From Cyanophora paradoxa (lineage: Eukaryota; Glaucocystophyceae; Cyanophorales; Cyanophoraceae): 64,000 nt of DNA. The position numbers and the translations under genes were made by a program. Below the pieces are notes generated by a model. The model made no database searches. It was not told the DNA's origin and was given only the letters and a program-made list of their open reading frames with translations. The stretch covers positions 186,001 through 250,000 of the forward strand of contig QPMI01000089.1 of the NCBI GenBank assembly GCA_004431415.1, given 5' to 3'. Within the stretch, counting starts at the first letter, position 1, and each line of letters begins with the position of its first letter. Below are positions 33,601 to 45,100 of this stretch, one piece after another.

Positions 33601-36445
33601 GCGGGAGGCGGTCCAGCTGGACTACCTCAGCGAAGAGGCGGAGGCCCGCCGCGCCGCCGCCGCCGCCCTCCGCGACTTCGTGCGCGGACGCCCGCGCGCG
33701 CCGCCTTCGCCTTATCCGCACGCGTCGAACTGACGGCTTATCCGTCCGCAGGCGTCGGGCCTGGCGTGGGAGCTCGCGGGCGGCGTGGCCGACCGGAAGG
33801 CGGAGGAGGCGCGGCGGATCGCCGAGCACGCGGCGCGGGTGCGGGCGGAGGAGGAGGCGCGGGCCGCCGCGGAGCGGGAGGCGGCGCGGCTCAGGGAGGA
33901 GGCCGAGCGCGCGCGCGAGGCCGAGCTGCAGCGGCTCGACGAGGAGGCGCGCCGGGCGGCGCTGGAGGCCGAGGAGCACGCGCGGACCGCCGACGAGGCG
34001 GTCCGCCGCGCCGCGGAGGGCGCCGCGCGGGCCGCCGAGGAGTCGGCGCGGCGGCGGGAAGAGGAGGCGGCGCGCCTCGCGCGGGAGGCTGAGGAGCGGC
34101 GGGCGCGCGAGGAGGCCGAGGCCAAGGCCAGGGCCGACGAGGAGGCCCGCCTGAAGGCGGAGGAGGAGGCGCGAGCCAAGGCCGAGGCGGAGGCGAAGGC
34201 CAGGGCGGAGGAGGAGGCGCGGGCCAGGGCCGAGGAGGAGGCTCGGCTCAAGTCGGAGGCGGAGGCCAAGGCGAAGGCGGACGAGGAGGCGCGGCTAAGG
34301 GCCGACGAGGAGGCGCGGGCCAAGGCCGAGGCGGAGGCGAAGGCGGCGGCGGCGGCGGAAGAGGAGGCGCGGAAGGCGGCGGAGGAGGAGGCCGCCGCGA
34401 GGGCGAAGGCCGACGCCGACGCCGCGGCGGCCGCCCCCGCACCGGCGGCGGCAGCAGCGGCGGCGGCGGAACAGGAACCGGAAGCGAAGGCGGCAGAATC
34501 AGCAGCAGAAGCAGCAGCAGCCCCCGAGGCGACGAAGCCCGCAGCAGAGGAGCCGAAGCCCGCAGGATCGCCTCCGAGGCCAGCCGAAGCGCCTCCGAAG
34601 CCCGCGGAGGACGAGGAGGGGGGGGAGGAGGGCCCGCTGACGACGGCGCGGGCGTCGACCGCGGCCTCGCAGGTGCCCAACTAACTGCCTGGCCCGGCCC
34701 TGGTTCTGGCCCGGCCTTACCCTTGAGCCGCCGCAGGTGCTCGAGCAGGCGACTGCCGCCGTGATGGCCTCGCTTCTCCCCGAGGACGCCGCCGAGGAGT
34801 CTTCGGCGCCCAGGAAGGCCCGCGTCGTCGCCGTCGCGGCCCCCGAGGGCGGCGCCGCCGTCCCCAAGCTGGGCCTGGGCATCCCCGAGGGCCCCGGGGT
34901 CGGCCCCTCGCCCCGAAAGGTGCGGGCGCCTTCGTCGATTTCGGTCTGTTTGTTTGTTTGTTGATCTGACGGGGGCAGCAGGCGCCGATGGCGTCGCAGT
35001 TCCCGCAGGACCTGAACGCGCTGACGGTGCGGACGGCGCGGCGGAAGAGCCTCTCGGCCCTGGCGCCCGTCACCGAGAGCCACGACGCCGAAAAAGAGGA
35101 GGAGGAGGAGGAGGAGGAGGAGGGCGAGGACGGGGCTGGGGCGCAGGCCAAGGCGCCCGAGGCCCCCGCGGCGGCGGCGGCGCCGCCGGAAGGCGAGTCC
35201 TCATCCTCGTCATCCTCAAAGCCAGCGGAAGACGCCTCGGCTTCGGCGGAGGCGTCTTCGGCCTCGGCGGCGGCGGCGGCGGGCGGGGAGGCGTCCCGGG
35301 CGGCGGAGGTCCCGCGCCAGGCGACCGTCCCGCCGCTCCCCGAGTTCGGCGAGCGCCCGGCCTCGGCCGGGCTCAGCATCCCCACCGGGCGCTCCATCGG
35401 CTCGGTCATCCTGGAGCGCGAGCTGGCGGCGGCCGGGATCAGCATGTCGGCGCTCTCGGCCCGCGGCGGCGGGCGGGAGCCGAGCCACACGGAGCGCGTC
35501 GCCCTGCTCGTGGACGAGCTCCGGGGCCTCGGCCTCTCCAGCGCCGAGATCTCGGAGGCGGCGCCGGCGGGGCGGCGGGTGGCGGCGGCCAAGGCGCGGC
35601 TCGCGCGGGCGGCGGGCCCCGAGGAGGAGCAGGAGGCGAGGGAAGACCTCCGCCTGGCCCAGCTCGTCGAGGGCGAGCAGCTGAGGCAGGCGATCGAGGG
35701 CCGCCGAGCCTACCACGCCGTCCGCCGCGCTGCCGAGGGCCCCGCCGCCCCGGCCTCGGGGCCCCTCCCCTACTCGGCGAGCTTCGGCGTGAACCGCCCG
35801 GGGAGCGCCTCGGGCCCGGCGCGCATCCGGGCGCTGCGGTCGAACCAGGCCCTCTACGGGCCCCAGGAGCCGAGCCGAGAGGCCGTACAGCTCCTCGGGG
35901 AGGAGGGGGAGGGGTACGACGCCTTCGACGACTCGGGCGCCGGCGTCGTCGTCGTCGCGGGGCCCTCGGGGGCCGGCGGAGGCGGGGGCGGGGGCGGCAG
36001 CCGGGCTGCCCAGCTGAAGGCGGCCTTGGAGGCGGTCTCGACGCAGGGGTGGACCCTCGAGCGGCCGTCCTCCTCCTCCTCCTCCTCCTTCGCGGGGCCC
36101 GGGCGCCCCTCGCAGGGCCTCCTCCTCGCGGAGGCGCTGACGCCGGCGAAGCGGGCGGCGGCGCTCCCGCCGGGCGCCATGAACCGCTTCGAGCAGCGGC
36201 TGCTGGCCGGCGACGACGCCGCCCCGAGGCCCACGGGCGCCCTACTGGACTCGATCCTCGCCCCCTACCGCTCCGGAAGCTCCTCGGCGCTCCTGGGACC
36301 CGGCCTGGGCGCGGCGGCCCCCGACTCCCGCCCGGGCTCCTCCTCCGGCGACGCGGCGGACTCCCACCGCGTCACGGGCGCCACGACCGACAGCCTCCTC
36401 AAATCCATCCTCGCCTCCGTCCCCGCGCCCCCTTCCAAGGCGTGA
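30673..36445 (+). CDS. Large Ala/Glu-rich coiled-coil protein with NYLLKM..DLDF motif (spliced)
   Basis: ATG 30673 (MEAPVVSRLPP) begins about 1,600 residues over roughly ten exons. Recognisable parts in order are KSVDAIMKESRILADLERHK; KKIRGPGFVTSGRAEIPEY (about 31000); SVARLQALWDELRVPDEH (about 31690); and IECVEAVLAWRRALGD followed by FYWRRQNYLLKMKDDLDFL (about 32120-32240), spliced to DVDPSLWKSMPILQSPLLSL. A long Ala/Glu helical region follows, with a near-uninterrupted charged helix of EEARAKAEAEAKA type (33780-34420), then a Pro/Ser-rich C-terminal part with SIPTGRSIGSVILERELA (about 35375) and SLLKSILASVPAPP, TGA 36443-36445. The charged helix looks like a stable single alpha-helix or coiled coil, as in cytoskeletal linkers. 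The family is not recognised; it may be two genes if an exon boundary near 33.7 or 34.7 kb is a true end. Confidence 0.55.
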
Positions 36446-36844
36446 TCCCCCAGCCCCTCTTCGACGAGCCCCAGCTTTCTTTCCCCTGCCGGGCCCCACC
36501 CTCTATGGGCCCCACCCTCTATGGGCCCCTTCTTTCGTCCCGCCCAGTCCAGACCTTTCTCTCCGCTTGTGGGGCTCCAGCCCCTCTGTTGTTATACAGT
36601 GCACTTTGCGAGCTCTCTTTCATCGCTGCCGGCGCTGAAGGGCGTGGGAGGGGGATGGAGTTGGGGGGGGGGGAGAGAAGGGGGGGGGCAACTAACGGCT
36701 CAAAGCACGTGCATTAGCGGCGCCGGCTTCCAGCTGCAGCTCAATCAACTGCCGAGACGCCCACCGCTCGAATCGCGCAGCACGACCGCAACGCGGCGCC
36801 CTTGATCTAGGTCTCCGATCAGTCTGACACCGGCCCCGGCCCGA
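36446..36844. other. Spacer between two plus-strand genes
   Basis: Contains a duplicated CACCCTCTATGGGCCC (about 36499-36524), two G runs (36664-36691) and a CACGTG at about 36706. No coding exon was recognised. Confidence 0.35.
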
Positions 36845-38164
36845 ATGGCCTTCGTATGCTGCCCGTTGCCAGCGCGCCTCGCATATGCATCGACGGGAAG
36901 CCTGGCGGCAGCGCCCGCGGCGGAGCTGCTCAGTCCGCGATGGAGCGCCGCGCCGGGCGCCTCTCCGAAGTGGGCCCGGCCGCGGTTTAGCGCCGCACCC
37001 GTCCCTCTTCGGTTTAGCGGCATAAGATCTTCGTCATCCATACAAGCAACGCAAGCAACACCCCCGGTGATACAGTGGAACGTGGTTCGCTCCGTCCGGC
37101 ACGCTCGCCCCGCCCACGGGCCCTGACCCCTGCGACGCAGCCCGCGCGCGTGAAGTTGGATCTCGACGGTGCGTTGATATCAGTTGTGTGCTACGCCCCG
37201 CCTCGTCGCTCACCCCTTCGGCAGATATCAACAGGTTGGGGCAGGCCTATAGCTATTCCGGCAGCATCCGCGCGGAGCGCTGATCGCAGGAGCAGATTGA
37301 CGAAAGGAGATGCGACTAAAGCGAAGGGTGGCTCTCGCAACGTGCCCCACCGCTTGACCCAGAGCGTACGCGCTGTCCGGTCAGAAACCTGGCGCCAGCC
37401 GCTGAGAGCCACCTCGCTCGCAGGAGCGCTTACTCTTCGAGATTGCGAGAACGCAGCGCTTTGCAGTCTTGAAAGACAGAGAGAATGTCAGGAACATATG
37501 GTGCCCGCCTGCTCCCAGCGCGCTCCTCCCTCGGCCACAGCGCACCTGAACGCTAACGCTGCCCGCCGCGCAGGGAGAAGTACTGCCACATGAAGGTCCG
37601 CCCTTGTCACGGAAGCGCGTATCCTTCCCCTTCCCTGTTCTCAGCGGCCGCGGGTCGCAGGGCATGACGACGGTCTGGGTCGACCAGAGGGGCCCCCTCG
37701 ACTTCGTGGGATGCGACGTGACGACCAGCCGCGCGTGGGAGGCGTGCCCCGAGGAGGACCGCATCCGCCTCCTCCAGCGTGCCTTCGTGGAGCTCGTCAC
37801 GGCGATCAACGGCCCCGACGCGGCGGAGGCGGCGCTGGCGGCCGCGCGGGGACTCCAGCCCGGCGTTGCCTCGGCTGGCTCAAAGGCATCTATCTGGGAC
37901 GACGACTCGCGCTCCGACTCGCGCCCTGTCAAGCCGGAGGCGAGGCCTGTGTGGGAGCCCTCGTCCGCGCAGAAGGTGCGGCTGCTCCCGCCCATGGCCA
38001 CGCCCACGTCCGCTCTCCCGCTTTCTTTGATGTCGTTCCGGCAGGCTTACGACATAGTCGCCATCTGGGAGCGCGGGATTTTCGAGGTCCGAGGCCTGAC
38101 GCGGTCGGAGAGCAAGCACAAGGCCCGCGCCGCGGCAGAAGCGCTGGAGAAGTCGCTCGCCTGA
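36845..38164 (+). CDS. Small protein with possible targeting peptide and dsRBD-like C-terminus (spliced)
   Basis: ATG 36845 opens MAFVCCPLPARLAYASTGSL, rich in Ala, Ser and Arg with few acids, the look of a mitochondrial or plastid targeting peptide. Donor GTGGTT after IQWN may join to ARVKLDLDG (about 37145). Middle exons are uncertain. The last exon (about 37660-38164) reads MTTVWVDQRGPLDFVGCDV, then RAFVELVTAINGPDAAEAAL, a linker, then QAYDIVAIWERGIFEVRG and SESKHKARAAAEALEKSLA, TGA 38162-38164. The last helix resembles the SKKEAK..AAxxAL end of a dsRNA-binding fold, but the first half of such a domain is not evident. No firm family. Confidence 0.4.
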
Positions 38165-39118
38165 TGGGCCGTTTGTCGTACCGGGCTCAGCTGAAGTAGA
38201 GAATTCTTTAATAGACTTCTTACCCGAGAAACAGGCGCGCGCGCGCGCGCGCGAACGGCGAGACGAGTCGCAGATCAATTTCGGCAGGTTCATGTCCCCG
38301 GTCCGGCGCCGGCGCGGCGGCCCTCGCCCAGCCAGCTGCAGCGTGCGGGGCTAGGAACAGAATGCACTGTGCTGCACACTGTGACACTCGGACATGTACA
38401 TGTACAATGTGGGTGGGCCCCAAAGAGGGGCACAGCTTTTTCACTTCGTTCGCAGCTTGAAGTGAGGCCGCCGAGTCGGCGCCGACTAGCTCGCCGGCCG
38501 GCGGACTGATCGATTCTGCGCGGGTGGGCCTTGTAGCTGTTGCCAGCTCTCTTCGCCATCTTCGTGTGTGTCTTTTTTACTTTCTGGCTTTTCGGGCGCT
38601 CCCTGAGTTAGCCCGGGCTGAACCTCCGCCAGCGCGCACGGCCCAGCTGATCGAAGCCGGGCCGGGCCGATCGGAGGCTTCTTCTCGCTTCCGAAGTTCG
38701 GTTAGGTATACATAAAGCGACCTTCCTCGCTCGCTTTCCGGATTCTCCCGCCCTGATTGCACTTGTTTAGGGCGAGCCCCGAGCTCGGAGCCCGTCCGGC
38801 GTTTCCGCCAGTCTCGTTCGTTCATCTTTCCTTCTTACAGGGGATTTCCCGCGTGAAATGATGCTCGCAGGGTGAAGACGCGTCGCGGCGAACGTCGAAG
38901 GCATGAATCGGTCCGCACGAGTCCTGCCGTGCTATGTACGCACGCATTTGCCCAATTATAACACCACGCAGGGGCTACGATCTCGCGTACTCCGGCCACG
39001 GCCACCGCGGGTCCGCGACCGTAACGCTTGTCGGGCTCGGGCTCAGAGCCGACCTCTGACCCTCGCGTTCTCGTCTCCAGCTGCGACTGCCCGTGTCATA
39101 GGCACCACGGCGGTGGTC
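38165..39118. other. Spacer with GC-dinucleotide repeat
   Basis: About 950 bp. It contains an alternating GC run (about 38233-38252) and TGTACATGTACA-type palindromes (about 38393-38406). No protein fragment was recognised. It should contain the promoter of the following FN3 gene. Confidence 0.4.
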
Positions 39119-42100
39119 ATGGAGCTCGCAGAAAGCCTCGGGCAGCGTCGGTGAGCAGATCCCCCGGCGTTAGATTCGCTCGAGCTCGGGCGCTCACACG
39201 TGCGTTTCGAATTCGCAGCCTGTCCGCAAGGGACCACCGTGCGATCCCGATCTTCAATGTTGTTTATATGCGCGCCCGCCGACGCCGCCCGGACGCAGGA
39301 AGCCAGCGGCGGCGCCGCGGCCCGCGCCGGCCGTTCTGCCGCCTGTCCCGGCGCCCGAGCCCGAGCCCGAGCCGATGGAGGAGGAGGAGGAGCACGCGCC
39401 GCCCCCGCGGCGGGAAGAGCCATTCCGGAACATCGTTTTCGCCCCCCCGCGCTCCATCGGTTCGCCTGCCACTCCTCCGCCCGGCTCGACACGGGCCGGT
39501 TCCTGACGCGCGCGCCCGCCCGCAGCGCCGCCCGCGAACCTCTTCCCCACCTGGGCCAAGCAGGCTCCCAAGATGATCTACGTGAGTCCGGGCCCCTGCC
39601 GCGCCACTCTCCGGCAGCGCCCGACGCGGCGGGCGGGGCGACAGGTCCCAGACCCGAGCGCTGCGGACCGCGAGGCGGAGCTACGGGCGATGCGGCAGCA
39701 GATCGAGACCTCGCACGAGGCGAGCGGGCCGCCCTGACTTCTAACTTCTAACTTCTTCTTCTTCTTCTAACTTCCCCGGCAGGAGCGCGAGGCGGAGGCG
39801 GATGCCCTCAAGAAGCGCGTGGCGGAGCTCGAGGACGCGCTAAGGGACGCCCTGAAGCGGGCCGGCGAGGTGGAGCAGCGCGCCCGCGCCGCCGAGGGCC
39901 GCGTCAATCACGTGCGCGGCTTCACCCCCCCCCCCCCCCCCCCCCCGCGGCTCAGATCATGTCTGATCGCGGGCGGGACAGGAGCCGACGCAGCTGTTCG
40001 CGGAGCTTGCCGAGGCGAAGGCCAAGCTGCGAACCTCGCTCCCGCCGGCCGCCCTGCCGAAGGCTCCGGTGTGCCCCGCCCCGCCCCGCCCCGCCCCGCC
40101 CGCCCGCCCCACTACTCGCTGACGGGCCTTCGGTGGGGCCGCAGGCGATCACAAAGGTCGCTCCGGCGGGGCCCGGGGCCGCGACGATCGCGTGGAGCGT
40201 GCCGGTGGCCGACGCGGCCGCGGAGCCCGTCAAAACCATCGACATCTGGTGGGACGGCAGGAAGCAGGCCAGCGTCGGCCCGCAGGAGTCGAGCTACACG
40301 GCTCGCGGCCTAAAGCCCGGCGCGCCGTACGCATTCAGCCTGCGCGGAGTCAGCGACGCCGGGAAGGGGCCCCTCTGCGCCCCTGTCAGCTACGTCGAGG
40401 TGGTGGCGCCGGCGAAGCAGCCGCGGGTGAACGCGCCCAGGGACGTGGCGGCGAGCGAGGCCGGGCCCGGGGCGGCGACGGTGAGCTGGCGGGAGCCGGA
40501 GCCGCTGGAGGGCCCCGTGGCGCGCTTCGACGTCTACTCGGAGGGCGCGGCGGCGCCGCTGGGGAGCGTGCCGGCGTCGGCGGGGACGGGCAAGGCCGGC
40601 GCGCGGGCGTACGAGTTCAAGGCGACGGGCCTGAAGGCGGGCGCGCACGCGTTCTCGGTGGCGGCGGTGGGCGAGGCGCCGGCGGACGCGGCGGCGGCGG
40701 TGCCGGTGGCGCACAGCGCGCCGGTGCTGGCGACGATCTCGACGGGCCTGGCGGGGCGCCGACGGCCTGGAGGCCAAGGCGGAGGCGCCGGGCAGCGGCG
40801 CCGTCGGGCTGACGTGGAAGGCCCGCGGGCGACGCGGCGAAGGTGGAGGGTACGTCGTCTACGCGGACGGGGAGAAGATCGGCGAGGCGCCGGCGGGCAA
40901 GAGCGCGGAGGAGCCGATCAAGTACCGGGCGACGGGCCTGCAGGCGCCGCGGGCGTACGCGTTCACGGTGGCGGCGCGGACGAAGGCCGGCGAGGGCGAG
41001 CGGTCGGCGCCGGCGTCGGCGCTGGTGGCGGCGGTGGCGCCGCGGGTGAACGCGCCCAGGGACGTGGCGGCGAGCGAGGCCGGGCCCGGGGCGGCGACGG
41101 TGAGCTGGCGGGAGCCGGAGCCGCTGGAGGGCCCGTGGCGCGCTTCGACGTCTACTCGGAGGGCGCGGCGGCGCCGCTGGGAGCGTGCCGGCGTCGGCGG
41201 GGACGGGCAAGGCCGGCGCGCGGCGTACGAGTTCAAGGCGACGGGCCTGAAGGCGGGCGCGCACGCGTTCTCGGTGGCGGCGGTGGGCGAGGCGCCGGCG
41301 GACGCGGCGGCGGCGGTGCCGGTGGCGCACAGCGCGCCGGTGCTGGCGACGATCTCGACGGGCCTGGCGGGGCGCCGACGGGCCTGGAGGCCAAGGCGGA
41401 GGCGCCGGGCAGCGGCGCCGTCGGGCTGACGTGGAAGGCCCCGCGGGCGACGCGGCGAAGGTGGAGGGGTACGTCGTCTACGCGGACGGGAGAAGATCGG
41501 CGAGGCGCCGGCGGGCAAGAGCGCGGAGGAGCCGATCAAGTACCGGGCGACGGGCCTGCAGGCGCCGCGGGCGTACGCGTTCACGGTGGCGGCGCGGACG
41601 AAGGCCGGCGAGGGCGAGCGGTCGGCGCCGGCGTCGGCGCTGGTGGCGGCGGTGGCGCCGCGGGTGAACGCGCCCAGGGACGTGGCGGCGAGCGAGGCCG
41701 GGCCCGGGGCGGCGACGGTGAGCTGGCGGGAGCCGGAGCCGCTGGAGGGCCCCGTGGCGCGCTTCGACGTCTACTCGGAGGGCGCGGCGGCGCCGCTGGG
41801 GAGCGTGCCGGCGTCGGCGGGGACGGGCAAGGCCGGCGCGCGGGCGTACGAGTTCAAGGCGACGGGCCTGAAGGCGGGCGCGCACGCGTTCTCGGTGGCG
41901 GCGGTGGGCGAGGCGCCGGCGGACGCGGCGGCGGCGGTGCCGGTGGCGCACAGCGCGCCGGTGCTGGCGACGATCTCGACGGGCCTGGCGGGGGCGCCGA
42001 CGGGCCTGGAGGCCAAGGCGGAGGCGCCGGGCAGCGGCGCCGTCGGGCTGACGTGGAAGGCCCCGCGGGCGGACGCGGCGAAGGTGGAGGGGTACGTCGT

Positions 42101-45100
42101 CTACGCGGACGGGGAGAAGATCGGCGAGGCGCCGGCGGGCAAGAGCGCGGAGGAGCCGATCAAGTACCGGGCGACGGGCCTGCAGGCGCCGCGGGCGTAC
42201 GCGTTCACGGTGGCGGCGCGGACGAAGGCCGGCGAGGGCGAGCGGTCGGCGCCGGCGTCGGCGCTGGTGGCGGCGGTGGCGCCGCGGGTGAACGCGCCCA
42301 GGGACGTGGCGGCGAGCGAGGCCGGGCCCGGGCGGCGACGGTGAGCTGGCGGGAGCCGGAGCCGCTGGAGGGCCCGTGGCGCGCTTCGACGTCTACTCGG
42401 AGGGCGCGGCGGCGCCGCTGGGAGCGTGCCGGCGTCGGCGGGGACGGGCAAGGCCGGCGCGCGGCGTACGAGTTCAAGGCGACGGGCCTGAAGGCGGGCG
42501 CGCACGCGTTCTCGGTGGCGGCGGTGGGCGAGGCGCCGGCGGACGCGGCGGCGGCGGTGCCGGTGGCGCACAGCGCGCCGGTGCTGGCGACGATCTCGAC
42601 GGGCCTGGCGGGGGCGCCGACGGGCCTGGAGGCCAAGGCGGAGGCGCCGGGCAGCGGCGCCGTCGGGCTTACGTGGAAGGCCCCGCGGGCGGACGCGGCG
42701 AAGGTGGAGGGGTACGTCGTCTACGCGGACGGGGAGAAGATCGGCGAGGCGCCGGCGGGCAAGAGCGCGGAGGAGCCGATCAAGTACCGGGCGACGGGCC
42801 TGCAGGCGCCGCGGGCGTACGCGTTCACGGTGGCGGCGCGGACGAAGGCCGGCGAGGGCGAGCGGTCGGCGCCGGCGTCGGCGCTGGTGGCGGCGGTGGC
42901 GCCGCGGGTGAACGCGCCCAGGGACGTGGCGGCGAGCGAGGCCGGGCCCGGGCGGCGACGGTGAGCTGGCGGGAGCCGGAGCCGCTGGAGGGCCCGTGGC
43001 GCGCTTCGACGTCTACTCGGAGGGCGCGGCGGCGCCGCTGGGGAGCGTGCCGGCGTCGGCGGGACGGGCAAGGCCGGCGCGCGGGCGTACGAGTTCAAGG
43101 CGACGGGCCTGAAGGCGGGCGCGCACGCATTCTCGGTGGCGGCGGTGGGCGAGGCGCCGGCGGACGCGGCGGCGGCGGTGCCGGTGGCGCACAGCGCGCC
43201 GGTGCTGGCGACGATCTCGACGGGCCTGGCGGGGGCGCCGACGGCCTGGAGGCCAAGGCGGAGGCACCGGGCAGCGGCGCCGTCGGGCTTACGTGGAAGG
43301 CCCCGCGGGCGGACGCGGCGAAGGTGGAGGGTACGTCGTCTACGCGGACGGGAGAAGATCGGCGAGGCGCCGGCGGGCAAGAGCGCGGAGGAGCCGATCA
43401 AGTACCGGGCGACGGGCCTGCAGGCGCCGCGGGCGTACGCGTTCACGGTGGCGGCGCGGACGAAGGCGGCGAGGGCGAGCGGTCGGCGCCGGCGTCGGCG
43501 CTGGTGGCGGCGGTGGCGCCGCGGGTGAACGCGCCCAGGACGTGGCGGCGAGCGAGGCCGGGCCCGGGCGGCGACGGTGAGCTGGCGGGAGCCGGAGCCG
43601 CTGGAGGGCCCCGTGGCGCGCTTCGACGTCTACTCGGAGGGCGCGGCGGCGCCGCTGGGAGCGTGCCGGCGTCGGCGGGACGGGCAAGGCCGGCGCGCGG
43701 CGTACGAGTTCAAGGCGACGGGCCTGAAGGCGGGCGCGCACGCGTTCTCGGTGGCGGCGGTGGGCGAGGCGCCGGCGGACGCGCGGCGGCGGTGCCGGTG
43801 GCGCACAGCGCGCCGGTGCTGCGACGATCTCGACGGGCCTGGCGGGGCGCCGACGGCCTGGAGGCCAAGGCGGAGGCGCCGGGCAGCGGCGCCGTCGGGC
43901 TTACGTGGAAGGCCCCGCGGGCGGACGCGGCGAAGGTGGAGGGGTACGTCGTCTACGCGGACGGGAGAAGATCGGCGAGGCGCCGGCGGGCAAGAGCGCG
44001 GAGGAGCCGATCAAGTACCGGGCGACGGGCCTGCAGGCGCCGCGGGCGTACGCGTTCACGGTGGCGGCGCGGACGAAGGCCGGCGAGGGCGAGCGGTCGG
44101 CGCCGGCGTCGGCGCTGGTGGCGGCGGTGGCGCCGCGGGTGAACGCGCCCAGGACGTGGCGGCGAGCGAGGCCGGGCCCGGGCGGCGACGGTGAACTGGC
44201 GGGAGCCGGAGCCGCTGGAGGGCCCGTGGCGCGCTTCGACGTCTACTCGGAGGGCGCGGCGGCGCCGCTGGGAGCGTGCCGGCGTCGGCGGGACGGGCAA
44301 GGCCGGCGCGCGGCGTACGAGTTCAAGGCGACGGGCCTGAACGCGGGCGCGCACGCGTTCTCGGTGGCGGCGGTGGGCGAGGCGCCGGCGGACGCGGCGG
44401 CGGCGGTGCCGGTGGCGCACAGCGCGCCGGTGCTGGCGACGATCTCGACGGGCCTGGCGGGGGCGCCGACGGGCCTGCAGGCCAAGGCGGAGGCGCCGGG
44501 CAGCGGCGCCGTCGGGCTTACGTGGAAGGCCCCGCGGGCGGACGCGGCGAAGGTGGAGGGGTACGTCGTCTACGCGGACGGGAGAAGATCGGCGAGGCGC
44601 CGGCGGGCAAGAGCGCGGAGGAGCCGATCAAGTACCGGGCGACGGGCCTGCAGGCGCCGCGGGCGTACGCGTTCACGGTGGCGGCGCGGACGAAGGCCGG
44701 CGAGGGCGAGCGGTCGGCGCCGGCGTCGGCGCTGGTGGCGGCGGTGGCGCCGCGGGTGAACGCGCCCAGGGACGTGGCGGCGAGCGAGGCCGGGCCCGGG
44801 GCGGCGACGGTGAGCTGGCGGGAGCCGGAGCCGCTGGAGGGCCCGTGGCGCGCTTCGACGTCTACTCGGAGGGCGCGGCGGCGCCGCTGGGAGCGTGCCG
44901 GCGTCGGCGGGACGGGCAAGGCCGGCGCGCGGCGTACGAGTTCAAGGCGACGGGCCTGAAGGCGGGCGCGCACGCGTTCTCGGTGGCGGCGGTGGGCGAG
45001 GCGCCGGCGGACGCGGCGGCGCGGTGCCGGTGGCGCACAGCGCGCCGGTGCTGGCGACGATCTCGACGGGCCTGGCGGGGGCGCCGACGGCCTGGAGGCC

